Of a stretch of 57,908 nt of DNA, positions 1 to 8,093 are shown one piece after another. Source of the DNA: Bacteriovoracaceae bacterium UBA6144 (GTDB lineage Bacteria > Bdellovibrionota > Bacteriovoracia > Bacteriovoracales > Bacteriovoracaceae); assembly GCA_002435705.1 (NCBI GenBank), contig DIVA01000025.1:1-57908 (forward strand). The letters run 5' to 3'. The number at the start of each line of letters is the position of its first letter. The first letter of the stretch is position 1. The position numbers and the translations under genes were made by a program. The notes under the pieces were generated by a model. That model did not search any database. It saw only the letters and a list, made by a program, of their open reading frames with translations, and had not been told where the DNA came from.

Positions 1-229
1 ATGGTGGTGGAACAAAAACCATGGCAGCGTTTGCCCCCGTGTGATTGACCGCATCGAAAGCCGAGTTAAAAACCGGGATTCCTTCGTGCTTGATTCCACC
101 CTTGCCTGGAGTCACGCCGCCCACCACTTGAGTTCCATAGTCACGGCACTGGAGAGAGTGAAATGAGCCCTGTTTCCCAGTGAGACCCAAGGTAATAAGT
201 TTTGTATCTCTATTAATTAGAATCGACAT
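1..229 (-). CDS. sucD: Succinate-CoA ligase alpha subunit, N-terminal part (cut by window edge)
   Basis: Translating the minus strand from the ATG at 229 gives MSILINRDTKLITLGLTGKQ and continues open to base 1 (76 codons). This matches the N-terminal CoA-binding domain of SucD, including the Gly-rich LGLTGKQG turn and the VVGGVTPGKGG segment. SucD and SucC form the TCA-cycle enzyme that converts succinyl-CoA to succinate with ATP or GTP formation in the cytoplasm. The ATG lies one base after the sucC stop, so the two subunits are translationally coupled in the usual sucCD order. The active-site His region is outside the window. Confidence 0.95.
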   Translation of the reverse strand, partial: MSILINRDTKLITLGLTGKQGSFHSLQCRDYGTQVVGGVTPGKGGIKHEGIPVFNSAFDAVNHTGANAAMVFVPPP

Positions 230-230
230 A

Positions 231-1400
231 TTAGTTTCCTCCCTTCGCAGCCACGACCACTTTTTCAGCAGCGTCAGCAAGATCATCTGCAGCAATAATT
301 TTCAGACCCGACTCGTTGAGCATCTTCTTTCCAAGTGCAACGTTGGTGCCTTCGAGACGAACCACGAGAGGAACTTTCACACCCAAAGATTTAGCCGCAG
401 CGATCACACCATCGGCAATGATGTCACATTTCATGATGCCACCGAAGATATTGACAAGAATAGCTTTGACGTTTGTGTCCTGTAGGATGATCGAGAAGGC
501 TTTCTCAACCGTCTCTTTACTCGCGCCACCGCCCACATCGAGGAAGTTGGCAGGGTTTCCACCTTTAAGTTTGATAATATCAAGGGTTCCCATGGCAAGA
601 CCGGCGCCGTTGACGAGACAGCCGATGTTTCCATCAAGAGAGATATAAGAGAGACCATACTTGCCAGCCTCAAGCTCCTGAGCACTCTCCTCCGTAGGAT
701 CACGAAGCTCAGCGATATCAGGGTGTCTAAATAAGGCATTTTCGTCAAAATTCAATTTTGCATCAAGAGCAATAACATCCCCTGACTTGGTCGTCACAAG
801 AGGGTTGATTTCTGCAATTGAGCAGTCTTTTGAAACGTAAAGATTATAAAGACCTTCAAAAAACTTAATGGCTTTTTTCAATGGCTCACCATCAAGGCCA
901 ATGCCGTAGCCAAGTTTTCTGCCAGCAGCAGCTGTGAAACCTGCAGCCGGATCAATGATAGCCTTAATGATTTTCTCTGGTCTCTCATGAGCAACCGTCT
1001 CAATCTCAACTCCACCTTCACTGGAGGCCATCATGACAAACTTACCGATGGAGCGGTCAAGGACCACACCCACATAATATTCTTTGTCGATGTCACACCC
1101 TTCTTCAACGAGGACCTTAAGGACTTTCTTACCTTCGGGGCCCGTTTGGTGAGTCACCAGCTGCATGCCAAGAATCTCGGTGGCATACTTCTTCACTTCA
1201 TCGAGAGACTTTGCCACTTTTACGCCGCCGCCTTTACCGCGACCGCCAGCATGAATCTGTGCTTTAACGACCCAAACTTTTCCACCTAAACCCTCAGCCA
1301 CTTTAACTGCCTCATTAACAGTAGTAGCTACTCCTCCGCGCAGAACACTTATACCTTGTTTGCGCATAAGTTCTTTGGCCTGATATTCATGAACATTCAT
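231..1400 (-). CDS. sucC: Succinate-CoA ligase (ADP-forming) beta subunit
   Basis: The 389-residue product has the full length of the family (E. coli SucC is 388). It opens with MNVHEYQAKELMRKQGISV, the typical ATP-grasp start, and carries VKAQIHAGGRGKGGGVK (nucleotide binding) and INPLVTTKSGDVIALDAKL (metal-binding Asn/Asp region). The C-terminal part (LVNGAGLAMGTLDIIKLKGG, then NIFGGIMKCDIIADG) is the ligase/CoA domain. It pairs with SucD in the TCA cycle. An AGGAGT ribosome site lies about 4-5 nt before the ATG. No other TCA gene lies upstream; the 5' neighbour is a divergent hydrolase. Confidence 0.97.
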   Translation of the reverse strand: MNVHEYQAKELMRKQGISVLRGGVATTVNEAVKVAEGLGGKVWVVKAQIHAGGRGKGGGVKVAKSLDEVKKYATEILGMQLVTHQTGPEGKKVLKVLVEEGCDIDKEYYVGVVLDRSIGKFVMMASSEGGVEIETVAHERPEKIIKAIIDPAAGFTAAAGRKLGYGIGLDGEPLKKAIKFFEGLYNLYVSKDCSIAEINPLVTTKSGDVIALDAKLNFDENALFRHPDIAELRDPTEESAQELEAGKYGLSYISLDGNIGCLVNGAGLAMGTLDIIKLKGGNPANFLDVGGGASKETVEKAFSIILQDTNVKAILVNIFGGIMKCDIIADGVIAAAKSLGVKVPLVVRLEGTNVALGKKMLNESGLKIIAADDLADAAEKVVVAAKGGN

Positions 1401-1500
1401 GCTGACTCCTTAAAAAACTTGAACTGGACGATGATATGAAAAATATTCAATTATTATAGGCACTTTCCCTCTTAGAGCAACACAATGATTGAGGTATGTT

Positions 1501-2376
1501 ATGACAAAATATTTTGCACTTCATCCGGCCACATTTAAGTTAGACGGTGGGGCAATGTTTGGAATTATCCCCAAACCTCTCTGGGAAAAGCAGATTCCTG
1601 CTGATGAACTCAATCGAATTCATTTGAGTTTACGCATTTTGTGCATCAAGACTGAAAAACGTGTCATTCTCATTGATACGGGAATTGGCGACTATCATGA
1701 CCCTAAATTTTTACAACGCTTTGCTGTAACGGGAGACTCTGACCCTCTGCTCAAGATACTTAAGGAGCAACTCTCCCTAGAGCCTACTGATGTGACAGAT
1801 CTGGTTGTATCCCATCTTCATTTTGATCATATCGGTGGACTGTCCCATGAACCTGGAACTTTTTTATTTCCTCATGCTCGCATGCATGTTCATAAAGATC
1901 ACTATGCATACGCACTCAATCCTACCGCCCGAGATACTGGTTCATTTCAAAAAGAGTATTTCAATCCCGTCATCGAAAAACTTATGCAAGAGTCACGCAT
2001 TATTTGGCATCAAGGTCAGGAGGGATTGATTCTTCAGGACGGCAGTTATCAGTTACATTTTCGCTGCAGCCATGGCCACACTCCTTGGCTCATGCATGCC
2101 TACGATGATCAAATGATTTATATGGCAGACCTCGTTCCTACATCGGCTCATGTTCCCATTCCTTGGGTGATGGGTTACGACATTTCTCCGGGACAGACGA
2201 CAAAAGATAAAGAGTCTTTCTATCAACTCATTGAGAAGAAAAATCTTACGATGATTTTTGAGCATGATATTAAATTTTGGGGGGCGAAGATAGCGCTGAG
2301 TGGATCTTCTGGGGTTGAGGTGACAAATCGCTTTGCCGCCACTGAAGCTAAGGTGCTTGAGCTGCCTCTAAACTAG
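1501..2376 (+). CDS. Metallo-beta-lactamase-fold hydrolase
   Basis: A 291-residue cytoplasmic protein with the binuclear metal motif HLHFDHIGG (HxHxDH), a later SHGHTPW (third-ligand His region), an ADLVPT segment with the bridging Asp, and a C-terminal EHD. The layout resembles the AHL-lactonase/YtnP-like branch, but the substrate cannot be read from sequence. The frame is open from a TTG at 1489. I chose ATG 1501 because GAGG at 1491-1494 sits 6 nt before it. The gene is divergent from sucC, and its last 29 nt overlap the convergent GYF_2 gene, so there is no room for a terminator between them. Confidence 0.85.
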   Translation: MTKYFALHPATFKLDGGAMFGIIPKPLWEKQIPADELNRIHLSLRILCIKTEKRVILIDTGIGDYHDPKFLQRFAVTGDSDPLLKILKEQLSLEPTDVTDLVVSHLHFDHIGGLSHEPGTFLFPHARMHVHKDHYAYALNPTARDTGSFQKEYFNPVIEKLMQESRIIWHQGQEGLILQDGSYQLHFRCSHGHTPWLMHAYDDQMIYMADLVPTSAHVPIPWVMGYDISPGQTTKDKESFYQLIEKKNLTMIFEHDIKFWGAKIALSGSSGVEVTNRFAATEAKVLELPLN

Positions 2377-3718
2377 CCGTTTCCCTTTGGATGATAAGTT
2401 CAACCTCAGAAATGGCTAAATCAATTTTCGACTGCTCAAGGGCAATCGAGTTCTCAAAGTTTTTAAGCCATTGATCAAGGTCAACTCGATTGGGAGTCAC
2501 GCCCTTTTGATTTATCTTTTCTATGAGCTGGCTCGAGACCAGACCGATTCTTTGAGCGAATCCCACGATCAGAGGTGCACGTCCTAAAATCTCTAGCTTC
2601 ATGGGAATATCTAATTCAGCAAGGCGCTTAAAATCAGCCTCGTTATTATCTAGAAATCCTGTGAGAAAACTCCCAAAGCGGATAGTGTAGTTTTGAACTG
2701 TTTTCTCCACTCGCTCAGGCCACTTTATCCGTCTATCACCAAGGATTTTAAAATCTGTGCTAATTTGCAAAGAAATCGCCTTGAGAGTTCTTAGTTTTTC
2801 GTTGATTTCTCTCCAAGCATCGATACTGGCCAGTTGTAGTCTTTGCGCGTCTTTTATTTTTTTCTTTTCTAACAAAGCTAAACTTTTTTCTAAATCTTGA
2901 AGACTTCCGGAGTGAAAACTGTGGCGAAAGTTGAGAGCGAAGTCCGGATCATTTTCTTTGATTATTTTTTTCCATCCCAGGGGGCTACAGGCAGAGCGCT
3001 GGAGGTTAACTTCATAGTGCCCAGGCACAAGCCTTTGACCATCTCTGAAATCAAAGCGGTCAAACACAACCCAGTGCTGATAAGACTGGGCTTGTGCTGT
3101 GAATGCAATCTGTTCCTGAGAGAGATTCTGTGAAGCTTCTGAAAAAAAGTTAATGCTATACGAGCAATTTTGAGAGGAGCGATCCACCAGAGAGATCTTT
3201 TTAAAATCAAGCGAATGAATCAGTCTCGGGATAGGTACAAACGCATGAGTATTCTCAAAAAGTGTCTTTAAATCTCTAAACTCGGAAACAGAAACCGTTT
3301 TGGGGCGGTCTAGCACTGGTTTTTCTTTTAACTGATAGAAAACAACACCACCACTCAGTCCAAAAAGAACCAGAACAAGGCTTCCAATAACCTGAATCCT
3401 TGGACGTTTGATCGATGTTAATTGAACAGGCTCAACCGGCTCCTCTGGATCTTGTTCAAAAGAATTAATCTGGCGCGGATCAATTTGTTCCTCAAAATTG
3501 AGGTTTGTTATTTGAGACTCAAATAGGTTTCGCAATTGCTGCAATGCTACTGCTTCTGGCCAACCGCGTGCCCAAATAAGAATATCGGGTGTGACTAACC
3601 CTTCAATTAGTTTGCTTTGAAGCTGGTCATAGGAATAGGGACCTTCATGAGCCGTTGGCTTAATGATGTACCAGACACTCTCGCTTCTTGAAGGCATTTC
3701 ATTTATACTGCTAACCAT
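2348..3718 (-). CDS. Membrane protein with N-terminal GYF_2 domain
   Basis: About 456 residues from the ATG at 3718 (or 449 from ATG 3697). Residues 15-66 match a GYF_2 domain (VWYIIKPTAHEGPYSYDQL, then ILIWARGWPEAV), a small fold used for protein contacts. An acidic Pro-rich linker (80-100) precedes one membrane helix at about 108-130. The remaining 320 residues, predicted outside the cytoplasm, are rich in charged helices and match no family I know. The open frame runs up to 3916, but that extension is antisense to the divergent enzyme gene and is unlikely to be used. The two divergent starts overlap or nearly so, so each promoter must lie within the other's 5' end. Confidence 0.72.
   Translation of the reverse strand: MVSSINEMPSRSESVWYIIKPTAHEGPYSYDQLQSKLIEGLVTPDILIWARGWPEAVALQQLRNLFESQITNLNFEEQIDPRQINSFEQDPEEPVEPVQLTSIKRPRIQVIGSLVLVLFGLSGGVVFYQLKEKPVLDRPKTVSVSEFRDLKTLFENTHAFVPIPRLIHSLDFKKISLVDRSSQNCSYSINFFSEASQNLSQEQIAFTAQAQSYQHWVVFDRFDFRDGQRLVPGHYEVNLQRSACSPLGWKKIIKENDPDFALNFRHSFHSGSLQDLEKSLALLEKKKIKDAQRLQLASIDAWREINEKLRTLKAISLQISTDFKILGDRRIKWPERVEKTVQNYTIRFGSFLTGFLDNNEADFKRLAELDIPMKLEILGRAPLIVGFAQRIGLVSSQLIEKINQKGVTPNRVDLDQWLKNFENSIALEQSKIDLAISEVELIIQRETASLEAAQAP
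3704..3709 (+). promoter_or_regulatory. Candidate -10 box (TATACT) placing transcription start at the ATG
   Basis: TATACT matches the sigma70 -10 consensus at 5 of 6 positions and ends 7 nt before the ATG at 3717. No Shine-Dalgarno is visible before that ATG. Together these suggest a leaderless transcript for the arginase-family gene. No convincing -35 box was found. Confidence 0.4.
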
Positions 3719-4610
3719 GACCATTATTTTAAACCAAACTCGCCAAGAACGCTCAAAAGAAAATTTATTATCTTTTATTAAATCGTCCTCACCTAGTGAA
3801 CTCACCATCGCTTGTGCAGAAAGTGACCTCGGAGTCATCTCAAACGGAGGTCGACTCGGGTCTCGTTGGGCCGCCAAAGCGATTCTTAGCCAAATGGTGA
3901 AAATGGCTGCCCCCAAAGATTGCCCCTACATCTACCAAGAGTCTCTTTGCACGCTAACGACTTCCTTTCAAATGGCCCGTGACCATCAAATCTCTCGCTT
4001 AAAGGAACTGCTCAAGCATTCAAGAAAATTAGTCCATCTCGGCGGTGGACACGATCATGTTTTCTCTCTAATGAAGGCCATTCATGGTCCCTTAGTGGTT
4101 ATCAATATTGATGCCCATCTGGATACACGTGCAGATGCATGGTCTCATTCAGGAAACCCCTTTAGAGAATTTTCTGAAGTCAGCACACAAGATTTTAAAC
4201 TTTTCCAAATAGGCATTCACCCTTTTGCTAACTCTTTATCTACGCAGCAGCCTCTCGCAAAAGGAGAGATGCATGTCCTTAGTCGTAAGGCTTGTGACCG
4301 TGAGGGAGAGGTAAGAGCTTTTTGGAATAAAATTATCTCAAGCCTTTCAGACACCACGACAATTCTATTTAGCATCGATGCCGATGCTATCTCGGTTGAT
4401 AGTTTAAAAGCGGTGAGCGCTCCTAATCATAATGGTCTTTCCTTAGAATTTTTGTCTCGCCAGATGAACTTTTATAAGGAGATTTGCTCACAGAGATCCC
4501 AACAACAAATATGGGGACTTTATGAGTTTAATCCTCTCTATGATGATGTCTCTGGCTCAAGTGCCAGGGTGGCCAGTGGATTAGTTTATGAGATGCTGTT
4601 CGGAGATTAG
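3717..4610 (+). CDS. Arginase/agmatinase/formimidoglutamase family hydrolase
   Basis: A 297-residue ureohydrolase-fold enzyme. The Mn-binding motifs are present in order: GGGHDH (near residue 107), NIDAHLDTR (near 129) and SIDADAI (near 222), plus the C-terminal Glu of YEFNPLYDD. The 'DAISVDSLKAVSAP' segment is closer to formimidoglutamase (HutG) than to arginase, so histidine breakdown is one likely role. No hut gene is adjacent, so the substrate stays open. The frame extends upstream to 3663; I chose ATG 3717 because the upstream part is antisense to the divergent gene and a -10 box lies 7 nt away. It is followed 2 nt later by a strong terminator. Confidence 0.82.
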   Translation: MTIILNQTRQERSKENLLSFIKSSSPSELTIACAESDLGVISNGGRLGSRWAAKAILSQMVKMAAPKDCPYIYQESLCTLTTSFQMARDHQISRLKELLKHSRKLVHLGGGHDHVFSLMKAIHGPLVVINIDAHLDTRADAWSHSGNPFREFSEVSTQDFKLFQIGIHPFANSLSTQQPLAKGEMHVLSRKACDREGEVRAFWNKIISSLSDTTTILFSIDADAISVDSLKAVSAPNHNGLSLEFLSRQMNFYKEICSQRSQQQIWGLYEFNPLYDDVSGSSARVASGLVYEMLFGD

Positions 4611-4612
4611 GC

Positions 4613-4646
4613 AAAAAAAAACCCGATCCAAAGACCGGGTTTTTTT
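4613..4646. terminator. Strong intrinsic terminator
   Basis: An A-run followed by CCCG, a 10-nt loop and CGGG followed by seven T forms an 11-bp stem with a T tail on the plus strand and, by symmetry, on the minus strand. It ends the arginase-family transcript 2 nt after its stop. Confidence 0.92.
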
Positions 4647-4937
4647 CGAGAGACTTCGTAAGTTACCTAAAGAATCCTTCTCTAAGCATCTCACACACAC
4701 ACCTTAATTATAGCAAACCCTGTGCCAACTTTTTCATAAGATGATCTATTGTGATATCGAGAGGAAGACGCGGGGCACACAAGGCTAAAGCGTCAAACCT
4801 ATGACCCTGGCTCCTCAAAAGCGTCAAGCTTTCGACAAAACTGATCATATCATTCAAAAATCCTTCCATAACCCTTTCTACAAGCGCATAATCACTGCAT
4901 TCATTCATTAACTTGCTTGTGTGCAAAGGAGATCTTC
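4647..4937. other. Upstream region of the pal operon
   Basis: About 290 nt between the terminator and pal. It must contain the pal promoter, but I cannot point to a convincing -35/-10 pair. Its 3' end carries AAAGGAG at 4925-4931, the ribosome site of pal. The only open frame of note is a 72-residue minus-strand frame at 4708-4926, listed separately. Confidence 0.5.
4708..4926 (-). CDS. Possible small protein, antisense to the pal leader
   Basis: A 72-codon minus-strand frame, with a more natural start perhaps at MNECSDYALVERVMEGFLND (ATG 4908). The translation is helical in character and lacks the low-complexity look of most antisense frames. No Shine-Dalgarno precedes either ATG, no family is recognised, and it covers the region that must promote pal. 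I consider a chance frame more likely than a gene. Confidence 0.2.
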   Translation of the reverse strand: MHTSKLMNECSDYALVERVMEGFLNDMISFVESLTLLRSQGHRFDALALCAPRLPLDITIDHLMKKLAQGLL

Positions 4938-5435
4938 ATGTTGCGCTCTTCAGTTCTATCAGTATTAGCTGCTCTTTTTGTTATGGTTGGTTGTGCTTCT
5001 AAAAAACCAGCAAACTCACCTGACTCTCTCACATCAGATGCTGGAAATAATTCTGGCCTCTCGCTAGAACTCAGAGGTGACTCTGACTCTGGTACTGCTG
5101 GCGGTCTTCAAACTGTTTACTTTGCATTTGATTCTTCAACTCTTGGAACAGAAGCAAAAAGCACTCTTAAAGCTAACGCTGAATTCCTTAAGTCGAACAC
5201 AACTGTAGACGTTCAAGTCGAAGGTCACTGTGATGAGCGCGGTGGAATCCAGTACAACCTTGCTCTTGGTGAGCGTCGTGCAAAAGCTGTGCGTGATTAC
5301 CTCGTGGCTCTCGGTGTAGCAAAAGCTCGCGTCTCTGTTGTTTCATACGGCAAAGAAAAGCCATCAGCTTTTGGTCACGATGAATCTGCTTGGAGCAAAA
5401 ATCGTCGCGGCAACTTTGTAGTTACTGCTAAGTAA
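4938..5435 (+). CDS. pal: Peptidoglycan-associated lipoprotein Pal
   Basis: A 165-residue outer-membrane lipoprotein: signal peptide with lipobox ending VMVGC (Cys near residue 19), a Ser/Asn-rich linker, then an OmpA-type peptidoglycan-binding domain with VQVEGHCDERGGIQYNLALG and GERRAKAVRDYL, the diaminopimelate-binding core. Pal ties the outer membrane to peptidoglycan in the Tol-Pal system. AAAGGAG lies 6 nt before ATG 4938; an in-frame TTG at 4917 is rejected because it lacks a ribosome site and would mask the signal peptide. The stop overlaps the next start by one base (TAATG). Confidence 0.96.
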   Translation: MLRSSVLSVLAALFVMVGCASKKPANSPDSLTSDAGNNSGLSLELRGDSDSGTAGGLQTVYFAFDSSTLGTEAKSTLKANAEFLKSNTTVDVQVEGHCDERGGIQYNLALGERRAKAVRDYLVALGVAKARVSVVSYGKEKPSAFGHDESAWSKNRRGNFVVTAK

Positions 5436-5737
5436 TGTCTAAATTCGGATTCATCTTTATCCTATTTCTTGGGGCGTGTGGCTTAACCACTACACGCCCA
5501 AAGATTGAGATGAGTCTTGCCCAGTCAGCCTTCCTAGCAGCGAAAGAAGCTGGAGCCGATACAAAGTCCCCCACCAATTATCGCAAAGCCGAAGAATTCT
5601 ACCTCAAAGCAAAGTCCGCTTATCGCCGTAAGTATTTTAATAAAGCAAAAGACTACGCTATCCAGTCTAAGAAGTTTTCTGAACGTGCTGAATACGAATC
5701 AGTTAGAAAAACTGCTCTCGAAGGCACGACACCCTAA
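5435..5737 (+). CDS. Small lipoprotein, DUF4398-like
   Basis: A 100-residue lipoprotein with a signal peptide and lipobox LFLGAC (Cys about 15). The mature part is two charged helices: AQSAFLAAKEAGADTKSPTN and YRKAEEFYLKAKSAYRRKYF. This AAKEAGA...A..Y.KA..FLKKA pattern fits DUF4398, small periplasmic proteins often found beside OmpA-like genes. Its start shares one base with the pal stop, so it is co-translated with pal, and a periplasmic role near the peptidoglycan or Pal is inferred. A short 58-nt gap follows before the ybgF-like gene. Confidence 0.8.
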   Translation: MSKFGFIFILFLGACGLTTTRPKIEMSLAQSAFLAAKEAGADTKSPTNYRKAEEFYLKAKSAYRRKYFNKAKDYAIQSKKFSERAEYESVRKTALEGTTP

Positions 5738-5795
5738 TTGCTCATCGAGGCATTAAGATTTAAACTACTAGGGTCTCAAACCTTTATGGAGTCCT

Positions 5796-6536
5796 ATGAA
5801 ATTTATCCTGCTTTTATCACTTTGTTTTCTGGCTACAGCTTGCTTAAAAACTGCCGAACAACTTCGCCGTGAGCAGAGGGTTGACTCAATGTCTCAGCAG
5901 CTCTCTGAATCACAGAATATCGTGGCGGATCTCACCGTTATGCTTAAAAGCCTTCAGTCTCAAATTGATGCCATTAATGGCCGTTTGGATGTGCTTCAAA
6001 AAAACTCTGACGAAAAATCTAATGCAAACTCAAAAGCAATTGCCGACCTAACAACACAAGTCCAAACCCTCTCGAATGCTGTGGTGAAAATGGAAGAGGA
6101 AGTCAAAGCCCAGAGAGGTTTTGTAGAAAAGGTCACAACTAAACTCGGCTCTATGGCAGCTCCTGCAGCGAGTAGTTCATCGGATGCGAAGTCTATTATT
6201 TCTCAAGCGAAGAGCTTAATGAATAAGAAAAAATATTCTGAAGCAAAATCAAAACTGGAAGGACTCCTTAACGACTCATCTGTCAACACCGCCGACATGA
6301 ACAAAGTCCTTTTCCATCTCGGTGAAATTGAATTTTCACAAAAGCAGTGGGAAAAATCTCTCGTCTATTTTTCTAAAATTTACACCAAGTATCCAAAATC
6401 GAGCCTGGCTCCATCCAGTCTGCTCTTTATTGGCAAAGCTTTGAAGTCCCTTGGAAAAACTGATGAGTCCAAACAAGCCTTTGATGAACTCAAGGCTAAT
6501 TACCCCGGCTCCAGTGCAGCCAAAGAAGTAAAATAA
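5796..6536 (+). CDS. ybgF: Tol-Pal system YbgF/CpoB-like lipoprotein with TPR repeats
   Basis: A 246-residue protein with lipobox LATAC (Cys16), a coiled coil at about 25-110 (heptads around VADLTVMLKSLQSQIDAING), a Ser/Ala linker and C-terminal TPR repeats at about 130-245 (KSLMNKKKYSEAKSKLEGLL, then SLAPSSLLFIGKALKSLGKT). Coiled coil followed by TPR beside pal is the CpoB/YbgF arrangement, which links outer-membrane constriction with cell-wall synthesis in E. coli. Unlike E. coli CpoB this copy is predicted to be lipidated. GGAG lies 4 nt before the ATG. Its stop directly abuts the next ATG. Confidence 0.85.
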   Translation: MKFILLLSLCFLATACLKTAEQLRREQRVDSMSQQLSESQNIVADLTVMLKSLQSQIDAINGRLDVLQKNSDEKSNANSKAIADLTTQVQTLSNAVVKMEEEVKAQRGFVEKVTTKLGSMAAPAASSSSDAKSIISQAKSLMNKKKYSEAKSKLEGLLNDSSVNTADMNKVLFHLGEIEFSQKQWEKSLVYFSKIYTKYPKSSLAPSSLLFIGKALKSLGKTDESKQAFDELKANYPGSSAAKEVK

Positions 6537-8093
6537 ATGAAGAAGTTCCTGCTCCCCTTATTGCTCGTTATCAGCTGCTCTCAGCTTATCTCACGCTTAG
6601 ATGACGGCTACCATGAAACAATAAGTGTGAGCGAAGGCCATAAAGAAGTGGCCCTTATTTTTTCACACAATATCAACGGGGAAACACAACCCTGCGGTTG
6701 TAGAAAATTTCCTTTGGGTGGCCTCGAACAAGTGGCGGGTCACTTCCATCAGGTAAGCCTTAAGTCTCCTCTCATCTACATAGATACTGGTGACATGCTC
6801 TTCCCTTCACCTGTTCTCCCTAGCCATGTTCACAGTTCAATGGAGTTCACTGCTAATAAACTGATTGAGGCTTCAGAAGAGCTAGGGCTTAAAATGTTTG
6901 TCCCCGGAGATCAGGATTTTGCCCTTGGTATTGATTGGTTGGCGCAAGTCTCTAGGCGCGTGAGTTTTACATTTGTTCTTTCAAATGCAACTTCTCAAAA
7001 CCCACTTAAATCAAAACCTTTTGTAAGGATCACTGTCGGTGATAAAAAATTTCTTTTTTTAGGAATTTTGGATCCTGAACTTTTAAATTCTCAGGAAGCT
7101 TCATACTTTCAATCCCCACAAGCGGCACTCGAAGCAACTCTTAAATCAGCGGCACCAAGCACGGATGAGATCGTCATTCTTCTCTCTCACTCAGGCATGG
7201 AGAAAGATAAACGTCTGGCACAACTCTTCCCTCGTTTTAATTGGATCATTGGTGCCCACTCTCAAGCCTACACCATTCGCACTGTCGATGAAGGTGCCAC
7301 ACAAATTGTTCAAGTCCTCTCGCGGAACCATTTTTTAGGATATCTACAATTTCCTTTCGGTGCATCCACTCAAGCAAAATTCTCTCTCCTCGAAACCAGA
7401 GAAGAGATGGCTCAAGTGGTTAAGCCCAATCCTCTTGGACAGTTGATGATTGACTGGAAAAATGGCCTAGCCCAAGTTCAAATCGATGAACAAAAAAAAT
7501 CAGCTCTCAGTCAACCTGTGGACCCTCTGCCTACTTTTAATTCGTGCCTTGAGTGCCATAAGAAGCAAACTGATTTCTGGACCACAACCTCTCATGCACA
7601 TGCCTGGAATACACTTGCCGCCAAAAAATCAGATAACGACGTCAGCTGTGTTGGTTGCCATTCAGCTGGATGGCTTCACCCTCAGGGCTTCAGTGCCACT
7701 CCCGCTCGAGTGAGGATTAATGGGCAGATTGCCGATGAAGCCAACCTTGCGGCCTACACCAAAGCACTGACACAAAACTACCATGGCGTCTCTTCTGTGC
7801 GAGCGCTAGCTTCTGCCCAAAGAAAAAAACTCGGTGCAGGTCAGCTCAAAAGCATTGATCTCCATGGTGTAAGTCATGATTTCGGAAATGTTCAGTGTAT
7901 CAACTGCCATGATAAAAAACGTGACCATCCCTTTGATGGTAGTTTGGCGAGTGATTACAAAGACATCACCACTAAATGCATACAGTGCCACACTCCTGAC
8001 CAGTCACCAGAATGGTACAAAGATAATCAACCCAATCAAGCGGTCATTCAAAAGAATCTTAAACTTGTCACATGCCCCAAAGGTAAAGAGTGA
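6537..8093 (+). CDS. Lipoprotein: UshA-like metallophosphatase fused to a tetraheme cytochrome module
   Basis: A 518-residue protein with lipobox LVISC (Cys about 14). Residues 35-300 resemble the UshA/5'-nucleotidase metallophosphoesterase fold (IDTGDMLF, GDQDFALG, LLSHSGM, GAHSQAY), though the usual first DxH is replaced by SHNING. A CGC motif (QPCGCRKFPLGG, about residue 53) is like that of the UshA-like (seleno)protein families. Four CxxCH heme motifs follow at about residues 337, 371, 454 and 481. It is probably exported and lipid-anchored, with a redox role. It abuts the ybgF-like gene and overlaps tsaD by 4 nt (GTGA), so it belongs to the pal operon. Confidence 0.85.
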   Translation: MKKFLLPLLLVISCSQLISRLDDGYHETISVSEGHKEVALIFSHNINGETQPCGCRKFPLGGLEQVAGHFHQVSLKSPLIYIDTGDMLFPSPVLPSHVHSSMEFTANKLIEASEELGLKMFVPGDQDFALGIDWLAQVSRRVSFTFVLSNATSQNPLKSKPFVRITVGDKKFLFLGILDPELLNSQEASYFQSPQAALEATLKSAAPSTDEIVILLSHSGMEKDKRLAQLFPRFNWIIGAHSQAYTIRTVDEGATQIVQVLSRNHFLGYLQFPFGASTQAKFSLLETREEMAQVVKPNPLGQLMIDWKNGLAQVQIDEQKKSALSQPVDPLPTFNSCLECHKKQTDFWTTTSHAHAWNTLAAKKSDNDVSCVGCHSAGWLHPQGFSATPARVRINGQIADEANLAAYTKALTQNYHGVSSVRALASAQRKKLGAGQLKSIDLHGVSHDFGNVQCINCHDKKRDHPFDGSLASDYKDITTKCIQCHTPDQSPEWYKDNQPNQAVIQKNLKLVTCPKGKE

